The notes under the pieces: generated by a model
Told to the model about the DNA's origin: nothing
The model's input: the letters and a program-made list of their open reading frames with translations, nothing else
Databases searched by the model: none
NCBI GenBank assembly: GCA_946479035.1
Contig: CAMLDW010000054.1
Span: 1 to 13,114 of the forward strand
DNA: 13,114 nucleotides
Direction of reading: 5' to 3'
DNA from: an uncultured Chthonomonadaceae bacterium
Lineage (GTDB): Bacteria > Armatimonadota > Fimbriimonadia > Fimbriimonadales > Fimbriimonadaceae
Made by a program: the position numbers and the translations under genes
Shown: positions 7,605-13,114 of the stretch, one piece after another
How positions within the stretch are numbered: position 1 is the stretch's first letter
Layout: each line of letters opens with the position of its first letter

Positions 7605-8597
7605 TCATTCGTTCGCTTTGCTGCCACGCTGGAGCAGCACAGCGACCAGGATCACACCGCCCTTCACCATGCCCTGCCAGTTCGTGTCGATGCGATAGGC
7701 CGTCATCATGTTCGCTATCAGGGTCAACAGAACCACCCCGACGACCGTGCCCCAGATTCTACCTTTGCCCCCGCGCAGGCTCGTCCCGCCGATCACGACT
7801 GCGGCGATCGCGTCCAGTTCGTAGAAGTTCCCCGCCGAGCCCGTACCCACGGAGTTCATCCGGGCTGCATTCAAAGTGGCCGCCAGCCCCACGACCGCAC
7901 CCAGAGCCGTATAGGCCGCGAGCTTCACAGTCTTCGTGTTGATCGCAGAGTACTTCGCCGCGCGCTCGTTCGCCCCGACCGCGATCAGGTAGCGCCCGAA
8001 CCGGGTGTAGTTCAGCACAAAGCTCGCGACTAGCGCCACCGCGACGAACGCGATCAGGCTCCAAAAGATCGTAAGCGGCATCCCTACCGCGGTCTTGACA
8101 AAAGGCAGGTCGATACCTCCGAACCCGAGGTCCTGGAACGACGCGACCTGCGAGCGGATCTCGCCGCCCTGCCCAAGCACTTGCGCAAGAGAGCGGTACC
8201 CGGCCAGCCCGGCCAGCGTCACGATGAACGGGGCGACCCGCCCGTACGCGATCGTGACGCCGTTGACCAGCCCCGCCAATGTGCCGACACCGATCGACGC
8301 GAGGCAGGCCATGAAGATCGCTTGAGAGTCGGATGCGCCGCCGCTCGCTTGCTTGTTCAGGACAAGAACAGCCGCTGCGCCGCAAAGCGCCACCATGCTG
8401 CCGACGCTCAGGTCGATCCCTGCAGTCATGACTACGAACGTCATTCCGATCGCGACCATGCCGACGTACGCGTTCTGGCTGAACAGGTTTCGCAGGTTCT
8501 CAGCTTGCAAAAAGCTCTCTCCGCGCGTCGCGACGTTGATCGCGAACAGAACGACCAGCGCCACCAGAACGCCGTACTCTTGAAAGGCCCGCTTCAC
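7605..8597 (-). CDS. Sugar ABC transporter permease, RbsC family
   Basis: A 330-residue inner-membrane permease of the branched-chain/ribose family (BPD_transp_2), near the usual ~320 residues. It shows the family hallmarks TAGIDLSVGS in the first third, VAPFIVTLAGLAGYRSLAQ mid-protein, GRYLIAVGANERAAKYSAI (the cytoplasmic loop thought to contact the ATPase), and AIAAVVIGGTSLRGGKG near the C-terminus. About eight to ten hydrophobic spans are visible. It forms the translocation channel with the ATPase and receives substrate from the downstream lipoprotein. The start is GTG, overlapping the ATPase stop as GTGA (8594-8597), with no strong Shine-Dalgarno, so translation probably depends on coupling to the ATPase gene. 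Confidence 0.92.
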   Translation of the reverse strand: MKRAFQEYGVLVALVVLFAINVATRGESFLQAENLRNLFSQNAYVGMVAIGMTFVVMTAGIDLSVGSMVALCGAAAVLVLNKQASGGASDSQAIFMACLASIGVGTLAGLVNGVTIAYGRVAPFIVTLAGLAGYRSLAQVLGQGGEIRSQVASFQDLGFGGIDLPFVKTAVGMPLTIFWSLIAFVAVALVASFVLNYTRFGRYLIAVGANERAAKYSAINTKTVKLAAYTALGAVVGLAATLNAARMNSVGTGSAGNFYELDAIAAVVIGGTSLRGGKGRIWGTVVGVVLLTLIANMMTAYRIDTNWQGMVKGGVILVAVLLQRGSKANE

Positions 8598-10108
8598 GCT
8601 GCGACACCCGCCGCACGCAGCATGATGTTCTCCTCCGTGATCTGCGAGCCCGCAAGCTCAGCGACCGTCTGCCCTTCGCGCATGACCACCACGCGCTCGC
8701 ACACACCGATGATCTCGGGCAGCTCGGAAGAGATGACGATGATTGCTGTGCCTTCGTCGGCGAGCCGGTGGATCAAGTTGTAGATCTCGCGCTTGGCACC
8801 CACGTCCACCCCGCGCGTCGGCTCGTCAAGGATCAAAACGCGCGGCTTGGTCTCGAGCCACTTCGCCACCGCGACCTTCTGTTGGTTTCCGCCGCTGAGG
8901 AACAGAACGTCGGCCCGAAGGTCTCCGGCTCTGACGTCGAGATCCCTCTTCCACCTCTCGGTCGCAGCCGTCTCGGCACTTTTTGAGATCAGCGGCCGGC
9001 AATAAGCGCGCAGGTTTGCAAGCGTCGTGTTCTCCACAACGTCCATCCCAAGCACGAGCCCTATGCGCTTGCGGTCTTCGCTGACGTACGCGACGCCCAG
9101 CCTCGACGCGCGCTTCACCGAGCCGATCTTGACAGGCTTCCCCTTAATCAGAACCGTGCCACCAGAGAGGGGACGCGCGCCGATGATCGCCTCGGCCAGT
9201 TCCGTCCGCCCGGACCCGACCAGCCCCGCGACCCCCACGATCTCACCAGCATGAACCGACAGGTCGGCGCCGCGCACGAACCCCGGCACAGAAACGCCTT
9301 TCGCTTCGAGCGCGACCGGGCCCGGCGGGGTCGTCCGCTTCTCGGGATAAAAGTCGCCCAGTTCCCTCCCCACCATAAGCCGCGCAAGCGCAGCCTCGTT
9401 GAAAGCGCCCCTTTCGCGCGTCTCGACCAGCCTTCCGTCGCGCAGCACCGTCGCGCGGTTGCACACTCGGCCGATCTCCGCCAAACGGTGCGAGATGTAG
9501 ATCACTGTCACGCCCTGCGCCTTCAGCTCTTCGATCAGGCGAAAAAGCGCCTCCGTCTCGCGCTCGGTCAGAACTGCCGTCGGCTCATCCATAATCAGAA
9601 CCTTCGCATCGTGCGAGAGCGCCTTTGCGATCTCGACGAGCTGCTTGCCCGCGATCGAGAGGTCGCCCGCGAGAGTACGCGGCGAGAAAGTCGCGCCTAC
9701 GCGATCCAGCAGAGCCCGTGTCCTCGCGTGCATCGCCTTTCGGTCGACGAGGAAGAGCCGCTTCGGTTCGCTACCAAGGAAGACGTTCTCTGCGACGGTC
9801 AGCTGGTCGACGACGTCGAGCTCCTGATGGATCATCGCGATGCCGAGCGAGAGCGCGTGCCTCACCCCGTGCAGGTTGACCAACTGACCCTCGATCAGTA
9901 CCCCCCCTCCCGTCGGCTCCTGCAGGCCGCATAGGATCCGCATTAGCGTGCTCTTGCCGGCCCCGTTCTCGCCCACGACGCCGTGAACCTCGCCAGGCTC
10001 GAAGCTCAGAGAAACGCCGTCCAGGGCCCGGACGGCGGGAAACTGCATCGTGACGTCTCGGACCTCCAGCCGCGGCATCGCGCGCAGAGGGTACCCAACC
10101 CGCCTCAT
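8594..10108 (-). CDS. Sugar ABC transporter ATPase with two nucleotide-binding domains, RbsA/MglA type
   Basis: A 504-residue ATPase with tandem domains, the usual size for RbsA/MglA/XylG. Domain 1: Walker A GENGAGKST at ~46-54, Q-loop IHQE, signature LSIAGKQ, Walker B LIMDEPTAVL, switch His in ISHRL. Domain 2 has the degenerate Walker A GLVGSGRTE (~295-303) normal for this family, then a canonical LSGGNQQKVAVAKWL and Walker B LILDEPTRGVDVGAK. It energises import through the permease. The start is ATG at 10106-10108 because AGGAGG lies three bases upstream. A TTG at 10120 extends the frame but would contain that site and collide with the divergent ThuA start; the ATG at 10078 (MPRLEV) is the other option. 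First gene of the importer operon. Confidence 0.92.
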   Translation of the reverse strand: MRRVGYPLRAMPRLEVRDVTMQFPAVRALDGVSLSFEPGEVHGVVGENGAGKSTLMRILCGLQEPTGGGVLIEGQLVNLHGVRHALSLGIAMIHQELDVVDQLTVAENVFLGSEPKRLFLVDRKAMHARTRALLDRVGATFSPRTLAGDLSIAGKQLVEIAKALSHDAKVLIMDEPTAVLTERETEALFRLIEELKAQGVTVIYISHRLAEIGRVCNRATVLRDGRLVETRERGAFNEAALARLMVGRELGDFYPEKRTTPPGPVALEAKGVSVPGFVRGADLSVHAGEIVGVAGLVGSGRTELAEAIIGARPLSGGTVLIKGKPVKIGSVKRASRLGVAYVSEDRKRIGLVLGMDVVENTTLANLRAYCRPLISKSAETAATERWKRDLDVRAGDLRADVLFLSGGNQQKVAVAKWLETKPRVLILDEPTRGVDVGAKREIYNLIHRLADEGTAIIVISSELPEIIGVCERVVVMREGQTVAELAGSQITEENIMLRAAGVAA

Positions 10109-10137
10109 TTCCCTCCTCAATGCGCTACAGTAAGAGC
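10109..10137. promoter_or_regulatory. Compact divergent region between importer operon and ThuA-domain gene
   Basis: Only 11 bases separate the ATPase ATG (10108) from the ThuA ATG (10120). On the minus strand AGGAGG (10112-10117) is the ribosome binding site of the ATPase gene. On the plus strand, TACAGT at 10126-10131 fits a -10-like TAnnnT, six bases before an alternative ATG at 10138. The same bases read TACTGT (10132-10127 is ACTGTA/TACTGT overlap) on the minus strand. No -35 box or operator could be recognised, so any regulator site would lie inside the coding sequences. Confidence 0.25.
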
Positions 10138-10836
10138 ATGCTGCTCGCCGCCATCGTCCTTGCGAACCAACAGGTCTCTGTCCCCGAGCTTGGGGTCGTC
10201 GTGTTCAGCAAGACCGCAGGCTTCCGTCACGACAGCATCGCGGACGGCAAGAAGATGTTCGAGAAACTCGCCAGCGAGAATGGTTGGATCCTGCAGGAGA
10301 CCGAGGACGCCGCTGAGTTGGTCAATGACCTGTCCCGTGCCAAAGTCGTGGTGTTCCTGAGCACCACCGGCGACGTGCTGGACGACGCGCAGCAGAAGGC
10401 GTTTGAGGACTGGTACCGCAAAGGAAACGGCTACGTCGGGATCCACGCCGCAGCGGACACGGAGTACGGCTGGCCCTGGTACGGCTCGCTCGTCGGCGCG
10501 TGGTTCCTGCGCCACCCCCAGATCCAGCCGGCGAAGGTGGTCGTCGAGGACCTGCGCCACCCTGTCACAAAAGGGCTGAGCGCAGTCTGGCAAAGGACCG
10601 ACGAGTGGTACGACTACCGCTGGGACCCGCGTGGGGCGGTCTACGTCCTGGCGCGGCTCGACCCCGCGAGCTACACGGGCTCACAGATGGCGGGCGACCA
10701 TCCGATCGTTTGGTGCCATGACTTCGAGGGCGGCCGCGCGTTCTACTCGGGCCTCGGGCACACGGCTGAGTCTTACACCGAGCCCGCGTTCGTGAACATG
10801 ATCAAGAACGCAATCCTATGGGCGGCAACGAGGTAG
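10120..10836 (+). CDS. ThuA-domain protein, possibly secreted
   Basis: A 238-residue protein made almost entirely of a ThuA domain (trehalose-utilisation type, glutamine-amidotransferase-like fold). Visible signatures: VVFSKTAGFRHDSI at the first strand, VVFLSTTGDVLDDAQQ, GNGYVGIHAAADT at the position of the amidotransferase nucleophile elbow (no Cys there), RHPVTKGL followed by DEWYDY, and HPIVWCHDFEGGRAFYSGLGHTAESY. ThuA of rhizobia takes part in trehalose/sucrose-type disaccharide breakdown to 3-keto derivatives; many relatives are secreted and uncharacterised. The ATG at 10120 gives a weak signal peptide (MRYSK then MLLAAIVLA); the ATG at 10138 would remove the charged residues. Neither start has a good ribosome site. 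Divergence from a sugar importer supports a role in carbohydrate processing, though the reaction is unknown. Confidence 0.85.
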   Translation: MRYSKSMLLAAIVLANQQVSVPELGVVVFSKTAGFRHDSIADGKKMFEKLASENGWILQETEDAAELVNDLSRAKVVVFLSTTGDVLDDAQQKAFEDWYRKGNGYVGIHAAADTEYGWPWYGSLVGAWFLRHPQIQPAKVVVEDLRHPVTKGLSAVWQRTDEWYDYRWDPRGAVYVLARLDPASYTGSQMAGDHPIVWCHDFEGGRAFYSGLGHTAESYTEPAFVNMIKNAILWAATR

Positions 10837-10938
10837 TCCGGTAGCGGGTAAGCATTCTGCCTGCGCCGTTTCTGATCAAACGTGCTTCCCTCTGGACGGA
10901 ACCTGAGGCGAACGCGGCCCGCTTTCCTTGGGCGGATA

Positions 10939-11640
10939 TCACCTATGTGGCGATTCCGTCGATTTGTCCCGACCGGCTACCTTAGATGCAAATGTTTTAA
11001 GCCCCTTCCATGTAAAGAGCTTGGGCTCACTTCCGATGTCTGCGATGCCCTTCAACCCGATCGAGACAAGTCCTTGCTCTTCTGTTTCAAGTCCCTTGTC
11101 CACGGCAAGCCACGCGGCTCTCGGATTACCCACAAAATCCATTCCATATCGCGACTCCATGGCGACGAAGAACATCCCGGCCGAGACAAATGCACAGGGA
11201 CCTTCCTCTGTCCGATAGACGGTGATCGTAAACATGACCGGCCTCTTATCCGGTGTCCTGAACACTTGTGTCGCGGTAAGGCTAAATCCATTCCCCATAA
11301 CGTCAAAAACCGGCTGTCCGTCAAGCGTAAGTGCGCCGGCCCGGCCTCGTGCCCAATCCAAGAAACGATCCAAGCCACTTTCGTTGATCCCTACCAGCCG
11401 CTTCTCCTCGGAATTCATGTAGTGCCAAATGGTTGACGAATCTCCTGACGCAAATGCACTAAGGACCTTTGCCGCCACGCTCTCGAGTCGCTCGTTCCTT
11501 ACCCTGTTTCGGTACCAAAGAATCCCAAAGACCATCACGAGCACTGCGAGGATCGCAATCAGTACACGTAGACGTGCCGGCTGCGCAAAGCTGCGCAACC
11601 GGTCCGTCAGCCTCGTGTCAGACTTGGGATTGCTAACCAT
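10939..11640 (-). CDS. Single-pass membrane protein of unknown function
   Basis: A 233-residue protein that I do not recognise. A basic N-terminal region of ~25 residues (RLRSFAQPARLR) precedes one hydrophobic span at about residues 26-43, followed by RNRVRNERLE, so most of the chain lies on one side of the membrane. The soluble part contains a helix-rich start (VLSAFASGDSSTIWHYM) followed by alternating strands, reminiscent of small NTF2-like folds; this is only an impression. One Cys occurs, in GPCAFVSAG. The ATG at 11640 is used; an in-frame GTG at 11646 sits at better spacing from GAGGG and is a real alternative. It is the last gene of a four-gene minus-strand cluster, 18 bases (or 12) after the cysteine-rich gene, and converges on the ThuA gene. 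Confidence 0.7.
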   Translation of the reverse strand: MVSNPKSDTRLTDRLRSFAQPARLRVLIAILAVLVMVFGILWYRNRVRNERLESVAAKVLSAFASGDSSTIWHYMNSEEKRLVGINESGLDRFLDWARGRAGALTLDGQPVFDVMGNGFSLTATQVFRTPDKRPVMFTITVYRTEEGPCAFVSAGMFFVAMESRYGMDFVGNPRAAWLAVDKGLETEEQGLVSIGLKGIADIGSEPKLFTWKGLKTFASKVAGRDKSTESPHR

Positions 11641-11658
11641 GCCCACTTCGCCCTCTGC

Positions 11659-11991
11659 CTACTCGGGTGGCTGGACGCAGCTGACGTGAGATATTTCTTG
11701 GATGGGCCACGCGTCTGAGGTCGAACAATCTCCAACAGTGTTAGAAATCTCCTCGTACTCAAAGCCCGGAGGCGACGCACTACAAACACGTCGCTTAAAA
11801 ATGCGACAGCGAAATCCGATGTAGTTGCAGCAGACGAATGTCCATCCGAGGTTGCTGGAACAATCGTCAACGCCGCAGGTGGTTGCCCGAGCGACAGTAG
11901 GTGTCGCAGTAAGGCCCCCGCTCAGAACGATGCCAGCAATTACGGCAAGAGGTACCCCGCCAATGGCGGTCATTGATGTGTTAAGTTTCAT
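11659..11991 (-). CDS. Small secreted cysteine-rich protein
   Basis: A 110-residue protein with a long signal peptide: MKLNTS, a hydrophobic stretch (~10-28) and an A-R-A cleavage site after residue 36. The mature ~74 residues contain eight cysteines (39, 44, 54, 55, 62, 70, 89, 105 of the precursor), including an adjacent pair in FVCCNY, and a basic patch CRIFKRR. An even number of cysteines in a small exported domain suggests about four disulfides. I know of no matching family. A CAGGAG ribosome site lies nine bases before the ATG. It sits 45 bases after the pseudopilin gene and in the same cluster as a CSSC thioredoxin-fold protein, which could form or repair its disulfides; that link is inferred. 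It could be a structural envelope protein, a peptide toxin or signal, or a small enzyme subunit. Confidence 0.75.
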   Translation of the reverse strand: MKLNTSMTAIGGVPLAVIAGIVLSGGLTATPTVARATTCGVDDCSSNLGWTFVCCNYIGFRCRIFKRRVCSASPPGFEYEEISNTVGDCSTSDAWPIQEISHVSCVQPPE

Positions 11992-12036
11992 TCTGACTAT
12001 CTCCTGACCAGGTTTGCAATTTCGTGTGTTCAGTAC

Positions 12037-12618
12037 TCAGTCGAGCCAAACCAGAAACCCTTCTCGAAATGTCGAGACGACCTTCTTTTCGACGTGACCG
12101 TCCAATCCCAGCCCGAGGTGAAGTTTCTTGTAGAACGCAGCCGAAAGGGGCACATCCGCTGGGTTACAATTCGAATCTGCCGCTACAATGGCCGTGCCTC
12201 CCTTGGCCTCCACGTAAGCCCTCCACGGTTCTTCGTCAAGGTCGGACGGGAAGTACCCAAGGTTCGTCCCCGTCGACTCGGCTGGAGGGGTATCCGAGTG
12301 TTGGCCACAAGGACTGCTCCAGAGCCCGTTTGTTCCGCCGATCAACATTTCAGGAACACCAGGTCCGCCATAGAGGCTCAGTTCGGTTGGCAGCCCCATC
12401 TCAGAGGCTCTTCCGTACATGACCTCCCCGTCATTATCACTTCGATACAACTCGAGTGCAACTCCTATCTGGTGTAGATTTGACGCTGCTTGGGCCACAC
12501 GTGCAGCGTCCCGCGCCCGGCTGAGCACCGGCAGGAGAAGCGCGACCAACACCGAAAGGATTGAAAGCACTACGATGACTTCAATTAGAGTGAAACCTCG
12601 CAAGAACGTTCTCGTCAC
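12037..12618 (-). CDS. Type II pseudopilin / prepilin-like protein
   Basis: A 193-residue protein with a class III signal: MTRTFLRG, cleavage expected between Gly8 and Phe9, then FTLIEVIVVLSILSVLVALLLPVL with the conserved Glu at position 5 of the mature form. Prepilin peptidase would cut and N-methylate it. The helix is followed by ARVAQAASNLHQIGVALELYRSDNDGEV, typical of the large prepilin-like families of Planctomycetes and Armatimonadota. The C-terminal part holds DGHVEKK, a motif common in these proteins. The GTG at 12618 is chosen because it overlaps the upstream stop as GTGA and gives the standard short leader; a longer frame upstream would add an atypical leader of 28 residues. No other secretion gene is visible here, so this is an orphan pseudopilin that may use assembly machinery encoded elsewhere. 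Confidence 0.85.
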   Translation of the reverse strand: MTRTFLRGFTLIEVIVVLSILSVLVALLLPVLSRARDAARVAQAASNLHQIGVALELYRSDNDGEVMYGRASEMGLPTELSLYGGPGVPEMLIGGTNGLWSSPCGQHSDTPPAESTGTNLGYFPSDLDEEPWRAYVEAKGGTAIVAADSNCNPADVPLSAAFYKKLHLGLGLDGHVEKKVVSTFREGFLVWLD

Positions 12619-13114
12619 CTTGGGTGCTCCGTCGTGAGAATCGGTCTCGGTGCCATGTCGAGGAGCGAAACACTGGAAACGACAACCCTTTTCCCCTTCC
12701 ATTCTACATCGACGAGCAGCGGCGCAATCTCGTAGATCGCCGATGGAAACACTCTGCGGAGCGGGTCGAACACAACACAGTCAGTTTTCTGGAGAGCTGC
12801 TCTCATAGGTTCATGCTCAAACGCCCTCCGAGAACTTGGAACGACGAGGATCGAGATGCGCTCTCGCAGATCCTCCCGCCGCAATAGATTGAGGTCGCTA
12901 TTGCAAGAAGAGCATGTCCTCCCAATCAAGATTGATGTCCGGCCAAGTGCCCTTACCCGATCAAGTTCTTCAGCGGGCAGTTCCAGCGTTGCGCCCTGCA
13001 CAAGGTTTCGCGCTTGTTCGAGCCGACGCTGCTCAGGACTGCTGTCTTCGAACCTTGGCGAAGACAGGCCCAGAAGAAGGGTGGCGCCCGTCAAGAGAGC
13101 ACAGAGCACGATTG
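12615..13114 (-). CDS. Membrane-anchored or secreted thioredoxin-fold protein with CSSC, 5' end outside window
   Basis: The visible ~166 residues run from the right edge to the stop at 12615-12617. They begin in a hydrophobic segment (IVLCALLTGATLLLGL), so the charged N-terminus of a signal peptide or anchor probably lies beyond the window; the GTG at 13109 is unlikely to be the start because the frame stays open. After a charged helical linker comes TSILIGRTCSSCNSDLNLL, a beta-strand leading into a CxxC helix as in TlpA/ResA-type thioredoxins. Later strands follow: ISILVVPSS, VVFDPLRRVF, then EIAPLLVDVEWKGKRV, where the Pro fits the cis-proline loop. It probably acts in the periplasm on disulfides. 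It is coupled by GTGA to the pseudopilin gene and may serve the cysteine-rich protein two genes downstream. Reducing or oxidising direction cannot be told. Confidence 0.72.
   Translation of the reverse strand, partial: IVLCALLTGATLLLGLSSPRFEDSSPEQRRLEQARNLVQGATLELPAEELDRVRALGRTSILIGRTCSSCNSDLNLLRREDLRERISILVVPSSRRAFEHEPMRAALQKTDCVVFDPLRRVFPSAIYEIAPLLVDVEWKGKRVVVSSVSLLDMAPRPILTTEHPR

Noticed and set aside
10109..10120. TTG start for the importer ATPase at 10120.
   Set aside because: It would place the AGGAGG ribosome site inside the coding region and overlap the divergent ThuA ATG; the ATG at 10108 directly follows that site.
10917..10937. Possible terminator hairpin between the convergent ThuA and membrane-protein genes.
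   Set aside because: Only about four G-C pairs (GCCC with GGGC, or CCGC with GCGG) around a long loop and no T-run; too weak to call.
12619..12702. Longer pseudopilin with 28 extra N-terminal residues.
   Set aside because: Prepilin leaders are normally short, and the GTG at 12618 gives an eight-residue leader plus GTGA coupling.
11659..13114. Methylamine-dehydrogenase-like (mauA/mauD) or quinohemoprotein amine dehydrogenase subunits, suggested by a small Cys-rich protein near a thioredoxin-fold protein.
   Set aside because: Eight cysteines in this spacing do not match the known small subunits as I recall them, and no large subunit, haem protein or radical-SAM maturase is visible; the pseudopilin also does not fit.
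1..13114. tRNA or rRNA genes, CRISPR repeats, insertion sequences, attachment sites, riboswitches.
   Set aside because: Genes fill almost the whole window, the few gaps are about 100 bases or less, and no repeats, cloverleaf sequences or transposase motifs were seen. No cobalamin or SAM riboswitch can fit before the MetH-like gene.

Overview
The window is dense bacterial DNA from a GC-rich chromosome. It carries ten protein-coding genes plus a gene fragment cut by the left edge, and no visible RNA genes, insertion sequences or CRISPR array. The make-up (a MetH-like enzyme of the type seen in Actinobacteria, a secreted S9 peptidase, a ThuA-domain protein, a ribose-type ABC importer, and a lone pseudopilin with a C-terminal DGHV motif) suggests a soil or water lineage such as Armatimonadota/Fimbriimonadia or a relative. 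This is inference; no rRNA or other marker settles it.

Left part (1-3487): the 3' end of a threonine synthase gene runs convergently into an MFS permease gene, and the two overlap tail to tail by 29 bases. The permease diverges from a short methionine-synthase-like gene with only 14 bases between the start codons. That enzyme has the zinc homocysteine domain and the folate domain of MetH but stops exactly where the cobalamin module should begin. Together these genes suggest aspartate-family amino acid metabolism (threonine, methionine).

Middle (3540-6511): a secreted S9-family serine peptidase resembling glutamyl endopeptidases (S9D) is translationally coupled, through a GTGA overlap, to a small lipoprotein. 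A strong GC-rich hairpin follows and separates them from the next, oppositely transcribed operon.

Sugar uptake (6579-10836): a minus-strand operon in rbsACB order encodes a two-domain ATPase, a permease and a substrate-binding lipoprotein. A ThuA-domain protein gene is transcribed away from it, with an 11-base gap. The set probably imports a monosaccharide or similar polyol and processes related carbohydrate, but the substrate cannot be read from sequence.

Right part (10939-13114): the base composition becomes visibly less GC-rich. A compact minus-strand cluster encodes a membrane-anchored or secreted thioredoxin-fold protein with CSSC (cut by the right edge), a single type II pseudopilin coupled to it by GTGA, a small secreted protein with eight cysteines, and an uncharacterised single-pass membrane protein. 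I cannot assign this set to any known pathway. It is the best candidate for an undescribed system: a disulfide-rich exported peptide with its own redox partner and pseudopilin.
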